A stretch of DNA of 40,661 bases from contig DVMA01000090.1 of NCBI GenBank assembly GCA_018715195.1, positions 1 to 40,661 on the forward strand, in the 5' to 3' direction. The stretch comes from Candidatus Coproplasma excrementavium. Its GTDB lineage: Bacteria > Bacillota > Clostridia > Christensenellales > Borkfalkiaceae. The notes below the pieces were generated by a model, which saw only the letters and a program-made list of their open reading frames with translations, made no database searches and was not told the origin of the DNA. How positions within the stretch are numbered: position 1 is the first letter of the stretch; each line of letters opens with the position of its first letter. Positions 8,371 to 16,278 of the stretch are shown in pieces. Both the position numbers and the translations under genes were made by a program.

Positions 8371-8432
8371 AGATGCCGCAGACAGCAGGCGCGAACCATT
8401 CGCTCAATTTCCTGCCGAGGTGTTAAGGTTTA
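8371..8432 (+). ncRNA. Ribosomal protein L10 leader
   Basis: The leader contains the L10-leader hallmarks: CCGCAGACAGCAGGCGC (8376-8392) pairing across to TTTCCTGCCGAGG (8408-8420). In known examples the L10(L12)4 complex binds this element and represses its own operon. An attenuator hairpin follows at 8468-8498, so control probably acts by transcription termination. Confidence 0.85.
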
Positions 8433-8467
8433 ATAAAGATTATCCGTAAGATATACTCTTTTTTATG

Positions 8468-8498
8468 TCCTTATGCCGTGCGGCGTAAGGGCTTTTTT
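8468..8498 (+). terminator. Attenuator in the rplJ leader
   Basis: Stem CCTTATGCCG/CGGCGTAAGG (8469-8478 with 8481-8490), then GC and six T residues, 25 bases ahead of the rplJ start. Its place between the L10 leader and the gene makes it the likely expression platform. Confidence 0.82.
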
Positions 8499-8523
8499 AA
8501 ATTCTTAAAAGGAGGTACGCAGT

Positions 8524-9045
8524 TTGTCAGCTAATTTCGAAGCCAAGAAGCTGGTTGTCGAAGAGATAACCTCTAAAATCAAGGCGTCCAAGGCAGTCGT
8601 TTTTGTTGACTACAACAAGCTCACCGTTGCAGAAGTTTCCGAACTCAGAAACAAGTGCCGCGAAGCAGGTTGCGAATACAAAGTTTACAAAAACACGCTT
8701 GTAAGAAAGGCATTCAACAACCTGGGATTCAACCAGTTCGACGAAACTCTTAACGGCCCCACGGCTATAGCATTCAGCGCGGACGAAATCACCGCCGCAA
8801 AGCTTATGTCCAAGGCAGCTAAGGATTACGATACGAAGATTGTTGTTAAGTGCGGTTTCGTGGACAACGCTTATGTTGACAAGAAGGGTGTGGAAGCCTT
8901 AGCAACCATGCCTTCCAGGGAAGAGCTTGTTGCAAAAATGCTCGGCTCTATGCAGGCGCCTCTTTCCAACTTTGCAGGCGTACTCAACAATCTCGTTTCG
9001 GGTATTGTTCGCGTACTTGCAAGGGTTGCGGAAAACAAGGCGTAA
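8524..9045 (+). CDS. rplJ: 50S ribosomal protein L10
   Basis: A 173-residue L10 that anchors the L7/L12 dimers at the stalk base. Recognisable by KLVVEEITSKIKASKAVVFV, the EYKVYKNTLVRKAF segment and a C-terminal L12-binding helix. The start is TTG at 8524: AAGGAGGT at 8509-8516 gives correct spacing and the reading begins MSANFEAKKLVV. It is preceded by its own promoter, leader and attenuator, and followed by rplL after 115 bp. Confidence 0.96.
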   Translation: MSANFEAKKLVVEEITSKIKASKAVVFVDYNKLTVAEVSELRNKCREAGCEYKVYKNTLVRKAFNNLGFNQFDETLNGPTAIAFSADEITAAKLMSKAAKDYDTKIVVKCGFVDNAYVDKKGVEALATMPSREELVAKMLGSMQAPLSNFAGVLNNLVSGIVRVLARVAENKA

Positions 9046-9160
9046 CACATTTCCGCGCGAGGCGGAAAAAGACGGCGTCCGCGGCCGTAAAGGCGGTATA
9101 AGGCGCGCCCCTGCCGCATGAGGGCAAAAATACCATTATTAATTTCGGAGGATACTTAAA

Positions 9161-9538
9161 ATGGCAGATATCAATAAGTTTATAGATGAAATCAGCAACA
9201 TGACCGTTATCGAACTCAACGAGCTTGTAAAGGCTCTCGAAGAGAAGTTCGGTGTTTCCGCTGCAGCTCCCGTAGCAGTAGCAGCAGCTCCCGCAGCAGG
9301 CGCAGCAGCAGCTCCCGCAGCTGAAGAGAAGACCGAATTCAACATCGTTCTCAAGGACGCTGGCGCTAAGAAGATCGATGTCATCAAGGCAGTTCGCGGC
9401 TTCACCGGTCTCGGCCTTGTAGAAGCTAAGGCAGCAGTTGAAAAGGGCGGCGTTATCAAAGAGAACGTTGCTAAGGAAGAAGCTGAAAAGATCGTTGCAG
9501 AGCTCAAGGCAGCAGGCGCAACGGCTGTTATGGAATAA
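9161..9538 (+). CDS. rplL: 50S ribosomal protein L7/L12
   Basis: A 125-residue stalk protein that recruits translational GTPases. N-terminal dimerisation domain ([20 protein letters not shown]), an alanine/proline-rich hinge at about residues 38-58, and the C-terminal domain with [20 protein letters not shown] and [22 protein letters not shown] precedes the ATG. A strong terminator follows and rpoB is not downstream, unlike the common rplJL-rpoBC order. Confidence 0.97.
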   Translation: MADINKFIDEISNMTVIELNELVKALEEKFGVSAAAPVAVAAAPAAGAAAAPAAEEKTEFNIVLKDAGAKKIDVIKAVRGFTGLGLVEAKAAVEKGGVIKENVAKEEAEKIVAELKAAGATAVME

Positions 9539-9561
9539 TTTTAAGAATTTAAAGCCGAAGA

Positions 9562-9590
9562 ACGGACGGGTTTATCCCGTCCGTTTTTTT
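9562..9590 (+). terminator. Intrinsic terminator of rplJL
   Basis: Perfect 9-bp stem ACGGACGGG/CCCGTCCGT with a five-base loop and six further T residues. Confidence 0.92.
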
Positions 9591-9850
9591 GTCGCCTGCA
9601 AAGCTTAAAGCATGGCGGCGGAAGCTTTTTGCGCGGTCGTGGCAGGGCATTTGCAGGGCGGAAAACACGCTTTCGCAAGGGCTGCAAATCTTAAAAAATC
9701 TGTGCGGCAAATGCATAAAAACAAGGCGCAGACGGGGCGGGGCAGGCTGCCCGCATATGGGGTGCGGCGGCATAAAAGGCGGTAAAATACAAAACTTTGG
9801 CAATTTTGGTGGCAATGCTGTGAAAATTGTTCGCCCGCGCCGTAAATTGC
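9591..9850. other. Intergenic region after rplL
   Basis: About 260 bp (349 bp to the next start codon) with no gene I can support. The only open frames are short and lack ribosome sites. The promoter of the lipoprotein gene begins at 9851. Confidence 0.5.
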
Positions 9851-9879
9851 TTGACTGCCTTGCCAAAATTAAGTAAAAT
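9851..9879 (+). promoter_or_regulatory. Promoter of the lipoprotein gene
   Basis: TTGACT (9851-9856), 17-base spacer, TAAAAT (9874-9879), 61 bp ahead of the ATG at 9940. Confidence 0.78.
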
Positions 9880-9939
9880 ACAATAGTATCAGTAAAAATA
9901 TTATTAAAAAGATTTACGCAATCTTTTAAGGCGGCAGAT

Positions 9940-10890
9940 ATGTCATTCAAAAGGTTAAAGCACGCTCTCATAGGCGTAGCCGTTGCGGCAACGGTAAGTG
10001 TTTCGGCAATGCTTTCGGGCTGCACTATTGAAACCAGCCATCCCCGCGCACGCATCACGGTGGAATTCAACAATACCGAATACGTTATGGAATACACCCT
10101 CTACAGGAACATGTATCCCCAGACCGTTCGTCACTTTATAGAACTTGCCGAGGCAGGTTTCTATGATAACACCATAATTCACGACTACACCACCAACGAT
10201 TTATATGGCGGCGGCTTTGCATACAATTCGGACGCTTATTCCGAGGCCATTTCCGATGGCTCTATGGACGACTACCTCGATAATCCTTCATACTATCTTG
10301 AAGACGACTACAACCAGCTCTTCGAGGCAGGCAAGCTGACTCCTTCGGTGTACAAGGATAACGGCTACACCTACGACAAGAACGGAAATATGATATGGAA
10401 CGATGGCGAGGCGCTCTCTACGCTCTACGGCGAATTCAAGAACAACGGCCATATCGTTGAAAACGGTCAGCGCGGTTCTGAATACGGCGCGCTCAAGATG
10501 TTCTATAACACCAAAATTGTCGAGGATTCCGCTTCCGCTCAGGTACTTGTCAAGACTGCGGGCGGCCAGATGCTCATGTGCGAATACCAGTACAACAGCG
10601 CAACCAGTCTGTTTGCTCTCCAGGTAGGCAACAGCTCTTCGCTCTCCACGTCATCGTATGTAACGTTCGCATACCTCTCTGACGACGAAGACGAGGCTGC
10701 ACTCGACGACCTCACCGATGCTATCGCCGACTATATCGACGACGAGTACAACTCCGACAGCGACTACACCGTTACCGTTTCCACTACCGTGGACAGGTAC
10801 GAGGAGATTGGCGAGCAGGCTACCGAAGAGGAGTACTCCGTACCCAAGCTTCCCATAATAATCAAGTCTGTAAAGATTACAAAGTATTGA
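9940..10890 (+). CDS. Cyclophilin-like lipoprotein
   Basis: A 316-residue secreted lipoprotein. The signal peptide has a basic start, a hydrophobic core and a lipobox MLSGC, giving lipidated Cys28. Residues about 37-90 resemble the start of a cyclophilin-type peptidyl-prolyl isomerase: ARITVEFNNTEYVMEYTLY, then YPQTVRHFIELAEAGFYDN and a GGGF. In active cyclophilins the next segment is FHR with the catalytic Arg; here it is IHDY, so activity is doubtful. An acidic, tyrosine-rich insertion (about 90-160) and a long acidic tail follow. It is probably an extracytoplasmic folding factor or a non-catalytic relative. It has its own promoter and terminator. An upstream gene start is not plausible because the signal peptide begins at this ATG. 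Confidence 0.7.
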   Translation: MSFKRLKHALIGVAVAATVSVSAMLSGCTIETSHPRARITVEFNNTEYVMEYTLYRNMYPQTVRHFIELAEAGFYDNTIIHDYTTNDLYGGGFAYNSDAYSEAISDGSMDDYLDNPSYYLEDDYNQLFEAGKLTPSVYKDNGYTYDKNGNMIWNDGEALSTLYGEFKNNGHIVENGQRGSEYGALKMFYNTKIVEDSASAQVLVKTAGGQMLMCEYQYNSATSLFALQVGNSSSLSTSSYVTFAYLSDDEDEAALDDLTDAIADYIDDEYNSDSDYTVTVSTTVDRYEEIGEQATEEEYSVPKLPIIIKSVKITKY

Positions 10891-10912
10891 TAATCTGAAT
10901 AAATTGAGTAAT

Positions 10913-10943
10913 AAGGCGGCAGATATTGCCGCCTTTATTTTTT
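10913..10943 (+). terminator. Terminator of the lipoprotein gene
   Basis: Stem AAGGCGGCA/TGCCGCCTT with a short AT-rich loop, followed by TATTTTTT. Confidence 0.85.
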
Positions 10944-10986
10944 AAGCCCGTGCGGCGCGGAATTTATCCGCGCCGCACGGGCTTTT
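10944..10986. terminator. Second long hairpin between convergent genes
   Basis: An 18-bp perfect stem (10944-10961 with 10967-10984; core GCCCGTGCGGCGCGGA) with a five-base loop. The plus-strand tail is TTTT; the minus-strand side has no T run. It may back up the first terminator. Confidence 0.6.
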
Positions 10987-11029
10987 CATAACCTCTGATT
11001 GGGGGTTACCCGTCGCAGATTTATGAGTT

Positions 11030-11989
11030 TTATCCGCCGCTTTCAAGGTCAATGGCGGAATTTGGCTCTCTTTCTTCGGCGGGGAATATGTTTGCAACCT
11101 TTCCGCCTTCAGTCTGGCAGATAAAGTATTTTACGTCGTAAAGTCTGCCCTGCCTGCGATAAACAAGGCCCGCGGCACGCTCGCCGAGGACTTTTACAGC
11201 TTGGTTGCACGGCGGCACCACGGCCACAAATTCTCCGAGGTAGCCTCTGAGCGCGCCCGCGCTTTTTTGCAGTTCCTCGGTGAGGAAGGGGGAGGGGTCG
11301 GCGCCAGACAGCACACATTCAAGCATTGCTATGTGCTCGGTGCCCGTCTGCGGACTGCGGCGCAGAGTAACGCTTCTTCCGCTCTCATAAAACTTTCCGT
11401 CAAACGCGTAGCTTAATTTCGCCAGAGCATCGCAACAACCGTGCAGCGGCGCATATACCGTCAGTTCTTCGCCGCCCTCAATGCGCTCCGCCTCGCCGCA
11501 GAACACAAGTTCGCCGCCGTAAAGCACAGCGCGGTATCTGTCTGTTTCAATCAGGGCAAGTTCCTGTCCCGCGGCCGAAATATTCGATATATGCGCTCCG
11601 AAAAAAGCGCGCGGAAGGGGATGTATTGCGCAGGCAGCGCCGTCGTACGCCGCGTAAATTCTGCCCTGGCGGAAGAGTGTGACCAGTCCTCCGCCCGCAT
11701 ACCCCTGCGCCAGCACTTCAATTCCGTCAGACTTGTCTATAAAGCCGTCAACGTAAATGCAGGCGGCAAAGTCGGATACGGTCACCGCGGCAAACGGGTG
11801 CGACTGCGAAAAAAATTTTTCGTCAATAAAAAAATTCAGCGGGCGCAGGTCGTCGTCTGGTATAATTTCCACGGCCGTCGGGCGGGAGAGGTCGCACTCC
11901 GCATGCCTTTCAAAAAGGTCGGTAATTCCCGCATATTCCCCGTCCAATTTAAGCGCGGCCCGCTCCGCGGTGATAAAATATATGCGCAT
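11030..11989 (-). CDS. Protein of unknown function (319 aa)
   Basis: I do not recognise this protein. It is 319 residues with no signal peptide and no membrane helix. It alternates short hydrophobic strands and turns throughout (for example VEIIPDDDLRPLNFFIDEKF and YRAVLYGGELVFCGEAERIE), suggesting a mainly beta fold or repeats of a beta module. The start MRIYFITAERAALKLDGEYA follows a GGAGG on the minus strand. Codon usage resembles its neighbours, so it looks native. It is transcribed alone, convergent with the lipoprotein gene and divergent from the coiled-coil protein gene at 12113. The only promoter suggestion is TTGCGG-N17-TATAAA. Confidence 0.75.
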   Translation of the reverse strand: MRIYFITAERAALKLDGEYAGITDLFERHAECDLSRPTAVEIIPDDDLRPLNFFIDEKFFSQSHPFAAVTVSDFAACIYVDGFIDKSDGIEVLAQGYAGGGLVTLFRQGRIYAAYDGAACAIHPLPRAFFGAHISNISAAGQELALIETDRYRAVLYGGELVFCGEAERIEGGEELTVYAPLHGCCDALAKLSYAFDGKFYESGRSVTLRRSPQTGTEHIAMLECVLSGADPSPFLTEELQKSAGALRGYLGEFVAVVPPCNQAVKVLGERAAGLVYRRQGRLYDVKYFICQTEGGKVANIFPAEEREPNSAIDLESGG

Positions 11990-12112
11990 TTTTCCCCCTC
12001 CGCAAATTTTTTTCCAACTATTTATATTTTAACGTATCAAACGCCGCAATTATGTCAATACAAAGTGTGAAAAAAAACACGCCGCGGCCGCGCGGCGGTT
12101 TACGGAGGCCAT

Positions 12113-12703
12113 ATGAACAAAATAAACGGATACACCCAGGAGGAGGCCCGCGCATTCGTGCAGTACATCTATGCGGGCAGGCGCGCGGGCAGAACGCTCT
12201 CTTCTCTGTTCGAAGGGTACGCGCAGAAGTCGGGCAGGGCAAAGGGCAGCGTGCGCAACTATTACTATGCACTGCTGCGCAGTACGGGCAACAAGGAGGT
12301 GCGCAAACTGCTCCGCGGCACCGATCTTCACGCCCAGCCCGTGCAGGCCTTTTCCGACGAGGAGACGGACAGAGTGCTCCGCGCCATACTCGCGGAAAAG
12401 AGCAAGGGCATTTCCGTGCGCCGCGCCGTGCTCAACCTTGCGGGCGGGGACGATAAGCTGATGCTGCGCTACCAGAACAAGTACCGCAACGTGCTCACAA
12501 AGCAGCCCGAGCGCATAAAAGAGCTCATGCAGGAGTGCGGCGGCGGCCGCGCCGTGCGCAGAGTGGAGAAGGAGATTGACGGGCTTTACGACCGTCTGGC
12601 TTCCGACCTGCGCGAGGAAAACCTGCGTCTGCGCGAAAAGGTAAAACAGCTCACCGATGAAAACGCCGCCCTTAAAATTCAAGTAAAAAATTTACAGTCA
12701 TAA
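12113..12703 (+). CDS. Putative DNA-binding protein with C-terminal coiled coil
   Basis: A 196-residue basic protein. Residues about 1-65 and 80-130 look like two helical, Myb/SANT-like DNA-binding segments: SSLFEGYAQKSGRAKGSVRN with YYYALLR, and DRVLRAILAEKSKGISVRRA with MLRYQNKYRNVL. The last 45 residues (LYDRLASDLREENLRLREKV onward) are a leucine-zipper-like coiled coil. The build resembles RsfA-type Bacillus regulators, but the likeness is by eye only and no target is proposed. ACGGAGG precedes the ATG. It lies 85 bp ahead of a small membrane protein gene in the same direction. Confidence 0.65.
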   Translation: MNKINGYTQEEARAFVQYIYAGRRAGRTLSSLFEGYAQKSGRAKGSVRNYYYALLRSTGNKEVRKLLRGTDLHAQPVQAFSDEETDRVLRAILAEKSKGISVRRAVLNLAGGDDKLMLRYQNKYRNVLTKQPERIKELMQECGGGRAVRRVEKEIDGLYDRLASDLREENLRLREKVKQLTDENAALKIQVKNLQS

Positions 12704-12745
12704 TGCCCGCAAGGAGGTGGCATACTGTAAGTGTAAGGCGCGTTG

Positions 12746-12769
12746 ATTGCGGCATATACCGCCTTCAAT
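12746..12769 (+). repeat. Dispersed palindromic repeat, diverged copy 2
   Basis: ATTGCGGCATAT followed by ACCGCCTTCAAT: the left half and outer arms match the family, the inner right arm differs. It lies between the coiled-coil protein gene and the small membrane protein gene. Confidence 0.5.
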
Positions 12770-12788
12770 CGCCCCAAAGGAGCGTACT

Positions 12789-12971
12789 ATGAAAGAATTT
12801 GTCATGGGTCTCGCCATGGGTATGGCGGGCGGCGCACTTATAGTTGCCAACAGCTGCAAGTTAAGGCAGATGATAAAAAAGAATCAGGAAGAAATTTTGC
12901 AGAAAGCGGAAAACTATATAGATGAACAGCTTGAAAAGGGCAAGGAATGTCCCTCCTGCAAAACAGAATAA
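12789..12971 (+). CDS. Small membrane protein (60 aa)
   Basis: A 60-residue protein starting MKEFVMGLAMGMAGGALIVA, one glycine-rich membrane segment. It is followed by a charged helix (KKNQEEILQKAENYIDEQLE) and a C-terminal CPSC pair. AAAGGAG at 12776-12782 is ideally spaced from ATG 12789. It looks like a short YtxH-type anchored protein, but the match is only in build. A strong terminator follows. Confidence 0.75.
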   Translation: MKEFVMGLAMGMAGGALIVANSCKLRQMIKKNQEEILQKAENYIDEQLEKGKECPSCKTE

Positions 12972-12985
12972 TCTATGTGCGCGAA

Positions 12986-13023
12986 GGGGGCGCCGCGAAT
13001 TTTCGCGGCGCCCCCGATATTTT
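12986..13023 (+). terminator. Terminator after the small membrane protein gene
   Basis: 14-bp perfect stem GGGGGCGCCGCGAA/TTCGCGGCGCCCCC with a tiny loop, then GATATTTTT. Confidence 0.78.
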
Positions 13024-13111
13024 TACGGCTGTCGGAAGTTTGCTGAAAAGTTTTTCGTTTGTCTTTTTGCTGTTGCGGAAAAAACTGCGGCGGGCAAATT
13101 GACTCATTTGC

Positions 13112-13140
13112 TTGAATTATGTGCGCCCGTATGGTATAAT
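13112..13140 (+). promoter_or_regulatory. Promoter of ruvX-DUF1292
   Basis: TTGAAT (13112-13117), 17-base spacer ending ATGG, TATAAT (13135-13140); extended -10 TGG. Confidence 0.82.
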
Positions 13141-13230
13141 CTAACCCAGTACAATATGTGCCGCGGCGCAGCTGCGGCGGGGCGAAAAAATTGCCCTTTT
13201 TATATTGAATTGCAGGAGAAAGACAGCATT

Positions 13231-13662
13231 TTGGAAAGGTACATAGCTTTCGATATAGGCGACAGGCGCATAGGCGTGGCCGTTTCCGACCCGTTCAATT
13301 CGTATGCGCTGCCCTCTTCAACCTACGTGCGCACGGGCTTTTCGCGCGATATTCCCGCGCTTGTGGCCATGATAAAGGAAAAGGGCGCCACGCAGATTGT
13401 GTGCGGACTGCCCGTAAATGCGGACGGCACGCCCTCCGTTCAGACGGAAAAGACCGAGCGGTTCATCTGCGCGCTGGAGGAGGCCACGGGGCTTAAAATT
13501 TTCCGCGAGGACGAAAGGTATACCTCACTCGCCGCGCACGAGCAGCTGTATGAAGGCGGCAAGCGCGCAAAGGAACACAAAAAATATGTCGACGCGCTGG
13601 CTGCGGCGAGCATACTCGACAGCTTTCTCGCAAAATTAAAAAAACAAGGAGAAAAATCATGA
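13231..13662 (+). CDS. ruvX: Holliday junction resolvase-like RuvX (YqgF)
   Basis: A 143-residue RNase H-fold nuclease of the YqgF family, linked to Holliday-junction resolution and 16S rRNA 5'-end maturation. The start MERYIAFDIGDRRIGVAVSD carries the first catalytic Asp; GLPVNADGTPSVQTEKTERF and FREDERYTS match the family core. The last active-site Asp is in KKYVDALAAASILDSFL. The chosen start is TTG 13231 because it begins directly at the conserved N-terminus after AGGAGA; a longer open frame upstream crosses the promoter and is rejected. Its stop overlaps the next ATG by four bases (ATGA). Confidence 0.92.
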   Translation: MERYIAFDIGDRRIGVAVSDPFNSYALPSSTYVRTGFSRDIPALVAMIKEKGATQIVCGLPVNADGTPSVQTEKTERFICALEEATGLKIFREDERYTSLAAHEQLYEGGKRAKEHKKYVDALAAASILDSFLAKLKKQGEKS

Positions 13663-13991
13663 GCGAAGAAAAGAAAACGCTTCCAGAAGACGAAGATACC
13701 GCGGACGTGGATATGTCCGAAGAGGGTGCGGAAGGCAACATAATAGAACTTATAGACGAGGACGAAAACATTGTGCGTTTCCGTCTTCTGGACGTGACCG
13801 AGTACAAGGGCAACAAGTACACCCTTCTGATTGCCGCCGAGCCCAACGACGACGTGGCCGACGACGAGGTTGTTATCTTCCGTCTCAACGAGGAGGAAGA
13901 GGTGCTTGAACCCATCGAGGACGAGGCTCTTCTGGACGAAATCTTTGAATTTTACCAGCAGGAAGCCGACGAGGAAGAGGACGAGCAGTAA
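13659..13991 (+). CDS. DUF1292 protein
   Basis: A 110-residue, highly acidic protein of the DUF1292 (YrzB) family, function unknown. The family core is NIIELIDEDENIVRFRLLDV, then EYKGNKYTLLIAAEP and DDEVVIFRL. The flanking arms are almost all Glu and Asp. Overlap with ruvX by ATGA implies coupling; the same pair is adjacent in Bacillus (yrrK-yrzB), so the context confirms the call. Confidence 0.92.
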   Translation: MSEEKKTLPEDEDTADVDMSEEGAEGNIIELIDEDENIVRFRLLDVTEYKGNKYTLLIAAEPNDDVADDEVVIFRLNEEEEVLEPIEDEALLDEIFEFYQQEADEEEDEQ

Positions 13992-14137
13992 TTTTCCCCG
14001 TCACAAAGGGCGTACTGCGCACGGCATTTTCTGCCTCAGAATGGCGCATTGCCCTACATAAAATAAAAAAAAACGGCGGCGGAATGAAAAGCCGCCGCAA
14101 CTTCGCGTACAATATTTTCCTCGGCTTGCATTTTTGC
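13992..14137. other. DUF1292-rpsB intergenic region
   Basis: The full gap to rpsB is 311 bp. It holds a leftward-pointing terminator (14065-14098), the rpsB promoter (14138-14166) and a leader of about 130 nt. No gene is supported here. Confidence 0.5.
14065..14098 (-). terminator. Orphan minus-strand terminator
   Basis: On the minus strand: stem GCGGCGG/CCGCCGC followed by nine T residues and ATTTT. The plus-strand side has no T run. No minus-strand gene lies to its right for about 8.9 kb, so the transcript it would end is unknown. Confidence 0.7.
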
Positions 14138-14166
14138 TTGCGTGCGGAAAAAATTTATGCTAAAAT
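14138..14166 (+). promoter_or_regulatory. Promoter of rpsB-tsf
   Basis: TTGCGT (14138-14143), 17-base spacer ending ATGC, TAAAAT (14161-14166); extended -10. Confidence 0.75.
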
Positions 14167-14302
14167 AACAAAGCTATAAAAATTCACACCCGCAGAGCCC
14201 GCGCTCCGTGGCCGTAAAATTCATTCAGTGCGGCCGTAAGCGCAACGCGCGTCAAGCGCAGAGAAAAGCGTCGGCGGGGAGGTAAAAACGGAGGAATTTA
14301 AT

Positions 14303-15058
14303 ATGGCAGTTATAACCATGAAGCAGCTTCTCGAAGCAGGCGTTCACTTCGGCCACCAGACCAGAAAGTGGAATCCCAAAATGGCCCGCTACATCTATGC
14401 TGCACGCAACGACATTCACATCATCGACCTTCAGCTCACCGTAAGCCTCATCGAAAAGGCATACAACTATGTTGTTGACAGCGTTAAGGAAGGCAAGACC
14501 GTGCTCTTCGTAGGCACCAAAAAGCAGGCTCAGGACGCCATCAGAGAAGAGGCAGAGCGCTGCGGTCAGTACTATGTCAACTCCCGCTGGCTCGGCGGCA
14601 CGCTGACCAACTTCAAGACCATACGTTCCCGCATCGACCGTATGACTAAGCTTGAAAAGATGGAAGAGAGCGGCGAGTTCGACCTTCTTCCCAAGAAGGA
14701 AGTTGCCAAGCTCAAGGAAGAGATGGGCAAGCTGCAGACCAACCTCAACGGTATCCGCAACATGACCAAGCTCCCCGGCATAATGTTCGTGGTTGACCCC
14801 CACAACGAGGATATCGCCGTAGCAGAAGCGCGCAAGCTCAACATCCCCATCGTTGCAATCACCGATACCAACTGCGATCCCGATCTCATCGACTATGTAA
14901 TTCCCGGCAACGACGACGCAATAAGGGCAATCAAGCTCATATCTTCCGTCATCGCAGACGCCGTAATAGAGGCTAACCAGGGCGAAACTGCCGCCGCAGA
15001 AGGCGAGCAGGAAGCAGCCGAAAAGGATGCTGAGCCCGCAGAAGAAGCTGCAGAATAA
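14303..15058 (+). CDS. rpsB: 30S ribosomal protein S2
   Basis: A 251-residue S2. It starts [20 protein letters not shown] with the [16 protein letters not shown] signature, then [15 protein letters not shown] and [20 protein letters not shown]. The C-terminal 25 residues are a Glu/Ala-rich acidic tail. ACGGAGG precedes the ATG. tsf follows after 22 bp, the universal rpsB-tsf pair. The 5' leader is about 130 nt; S2 autoregulates rpsB-tsf in E. coli, but I cannot point to a binding element here. Confidence 0.97.
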   Translation: MAVITMKQLLEAGVHFGHQTRKWNPKMARYIYAARNDIHIIDLQLTVSLIEKAYNYVVDSVKEGKTVLFVGTKKQAQDAIREEAERCGQYYVNSRWLGGTLTNFKTIRSRIDRMTKLEKMEESGEFDLLPKKEVAKLKEEMGKLQTNLNGIRNMTKLPGIMFVVDPHNEDIAVAEARKLNIPIVAITDTNCDPDLIDYVIPGNDDAIRAIKLISSVIADAVIEANQGETAAAEGEQEAAEKDAEPAEEAAE

Positions 15059-15080
15059 AAATATAAAAGAGGGTAAAATT

Positions 15081-15977
15081 ATGGCATTCACAGCAAAAGA
15101 CGTTATGAATCTCCGCGAAAAGAGCGGTGCCGGTATGCTCGACTGCAAAAAGGCTTTGCAGGATGCTGACGGCGATATGGAAAAGGCAGCCGAACTCCTT
15201 CGCGAGCGCGGCATTGCCAAGGCAGTAAAGAAGGAAGGCAGAATAGCTGCAGAGGGCGTTGTAGGCGCATATGTAAGCGGCAACACCGGCGTTCTGCTTG
15301 AAATCAACTGCGAATCTGACTTCGTATCCAAGGGCGAAAAGTTCCACGGCATAGTTGACGCCGTTGCAAAGGTTGTTGCAGAACACAAGCCCGCAGATGT
15401 AGAAGCGCTCAACGCATGCCCCATGGAAGGCGCAACCGTAAAGGATTTCATCACCTCCCAGACGGCTGTAATCGGCGAAAAGATTTCCATCCGCAGGTTC
15501 ACAATATTCGAAACCGCAGGCAAGATAGAAACCTATATCCATATGGGCGGCAAGGTAGGCGTTATGGTTGACGCACTCGACGCAGCTGCAGGCAGCGAAG
15601 AGACCCTTCACGATGTAGCTCTTCAGATAGCTGCTGCACGTCCTTCCTACATCACCAAGGAAGAAGTTCCCGCAGATGTACTTGCAAAGGAAAAGGAAAT
15701 TCTGCTCGTTCAGATGCAGAATGACGAAAAGAATGCCAAGAAGCCCAAGGAAATACTTGAAAAGATAGTAATGGGCAAGCTCGGCAAGTTCTATTCCGAA
15801 AACTGCCTGCTCCTTCAGCCGTTCGTAAAGGACGACTCCAAGACTGTCGGCGAAGTAATCGGCAACAAGTTCAAGGTAGCAAGGTTCGTACGTTACGAAA
15901 TGGGCGAAGGCCTTGAAAAGAAGAGCGAGGACCTCTCCGAAGAAGTGGCAAAACAGGTTGCCGCTATGAAGAAGTAA
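15081..15977 (+). CDS. tsf: Elongation factor Ts
   Basis: A 298-residue guanine nucleotide exchange factor for EF-Tu. N-terminal UBA-like domain MAFTAKDVMNLREKSGAGML with DCKKALQDADGDMEKA; the core includes ALQIAAARPSYITKEEVPAD. ATG 15081 follows AAGAGGG, and the family N-terminus starts here although the frame opens further upstream inside rpsB. A strong terminator follows at 15999-16030, so pyrH is not in the same transcript. Confidence 0.97.
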   Translation: MAFTAKDVMNLREKSGAGMLDCKKALQDADGDMEKAAELLRERGIAKAVKKEGRIAAEGVVGAYVSGNTGVLLEINCESDFVSKGEKFHGIVDAVAKVVAEHKPADVEALNACPMEGATVKDFITSQTAVIGEKISIRRFTIFETAGKIETYIHMGGKVGVMVDALDAAAGSEETLHDVALQIAAARPSYITKEEVPADVLAKEKEILLVQMQNDEKNAKKPKEILEKIVMGKLGKFYSENCLLLQPFVKDDSKTVGEVIGNKFKVARFVRYEMGEGLEKKSEDLSEEVAKQVAAMKK

Positions 15978-15998
15978 TCTCTTCCGAAAAGCAAAATC

Positions 15999-16030
15999 AC
16001 GGCGCGGAAAATGTTTTCCGCGCCGTTTTT
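15999..16030 (+). terminator. Terminator of rpsB-tsf
   Basis: 13-bp perfect stem ACGGCGCGGAAAA/TTTTCCGCGCCGT with a two-base apex and a T-rich tail. Confidence 0.88.
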
Positions 16031-16096
16031 GTCTGTATTCTTAAAAGCGGTTGTCTGCGGCATATCCCCGCCCCTTTTATAAATTTTACCGCTTTG

Positions 16097-16120
16097 TTGC
16101 GGCATATGTGCGGGGCAATT
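16097..16120 (+). repeat. Dispersed palindromic repeat, copy 3
   Basis: TTGC followed by the exact 20-base core GGCATATGTGCGGGGCAATT. Confidence 0.85.
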
Positions 16121-16156
16121 AAGTTCATTGCTCAGTTTTTATTAAAAAGACGTTGG

Positions 16157-16180
16157 CTTCGGCATATGTGCGGGGCAATT
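16157..16180 (+). repeat. Dispersed palindromic repeat, copy 4
   Basis: CTTC followed by the exact 20-base core GGCATATGTGCGGGGCAATT, 60 bp downstream of copy 3. Confidence 0.85.
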
Positions 16181-16249
16181 GTTTAGGAGTGGCGGCGGAA
16201 GAATAAAATGCGCATTTCGTGGCTATTATATTTATTTGAGCGATATTTG

Positions 16250-16278
16250 TTGTATTTTTTTGCCGTCTGTGCTATAAT
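16250..16278 (+). promoter_or_regulatory. Promoter of the two-helix membrane protein gene
   Basis: TTGTAT (16250-16255), 17-base spacer ending GTGC, TATAAT (16273-16278); extended -10. Confidence 0.75.

Larger units (their letters stand above)
16031..16249. other. Repeat-containing spacer after tsf
   Basis: No gene is seen. It carries two near-identical copies of the dispersed repeat (16097-16120 and 16157-16180) exactly 60 bp apart, plus a half-copy at about 16055-16080 (TGCGGCATATCCCCGCCCC). Confidence 0.6.
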
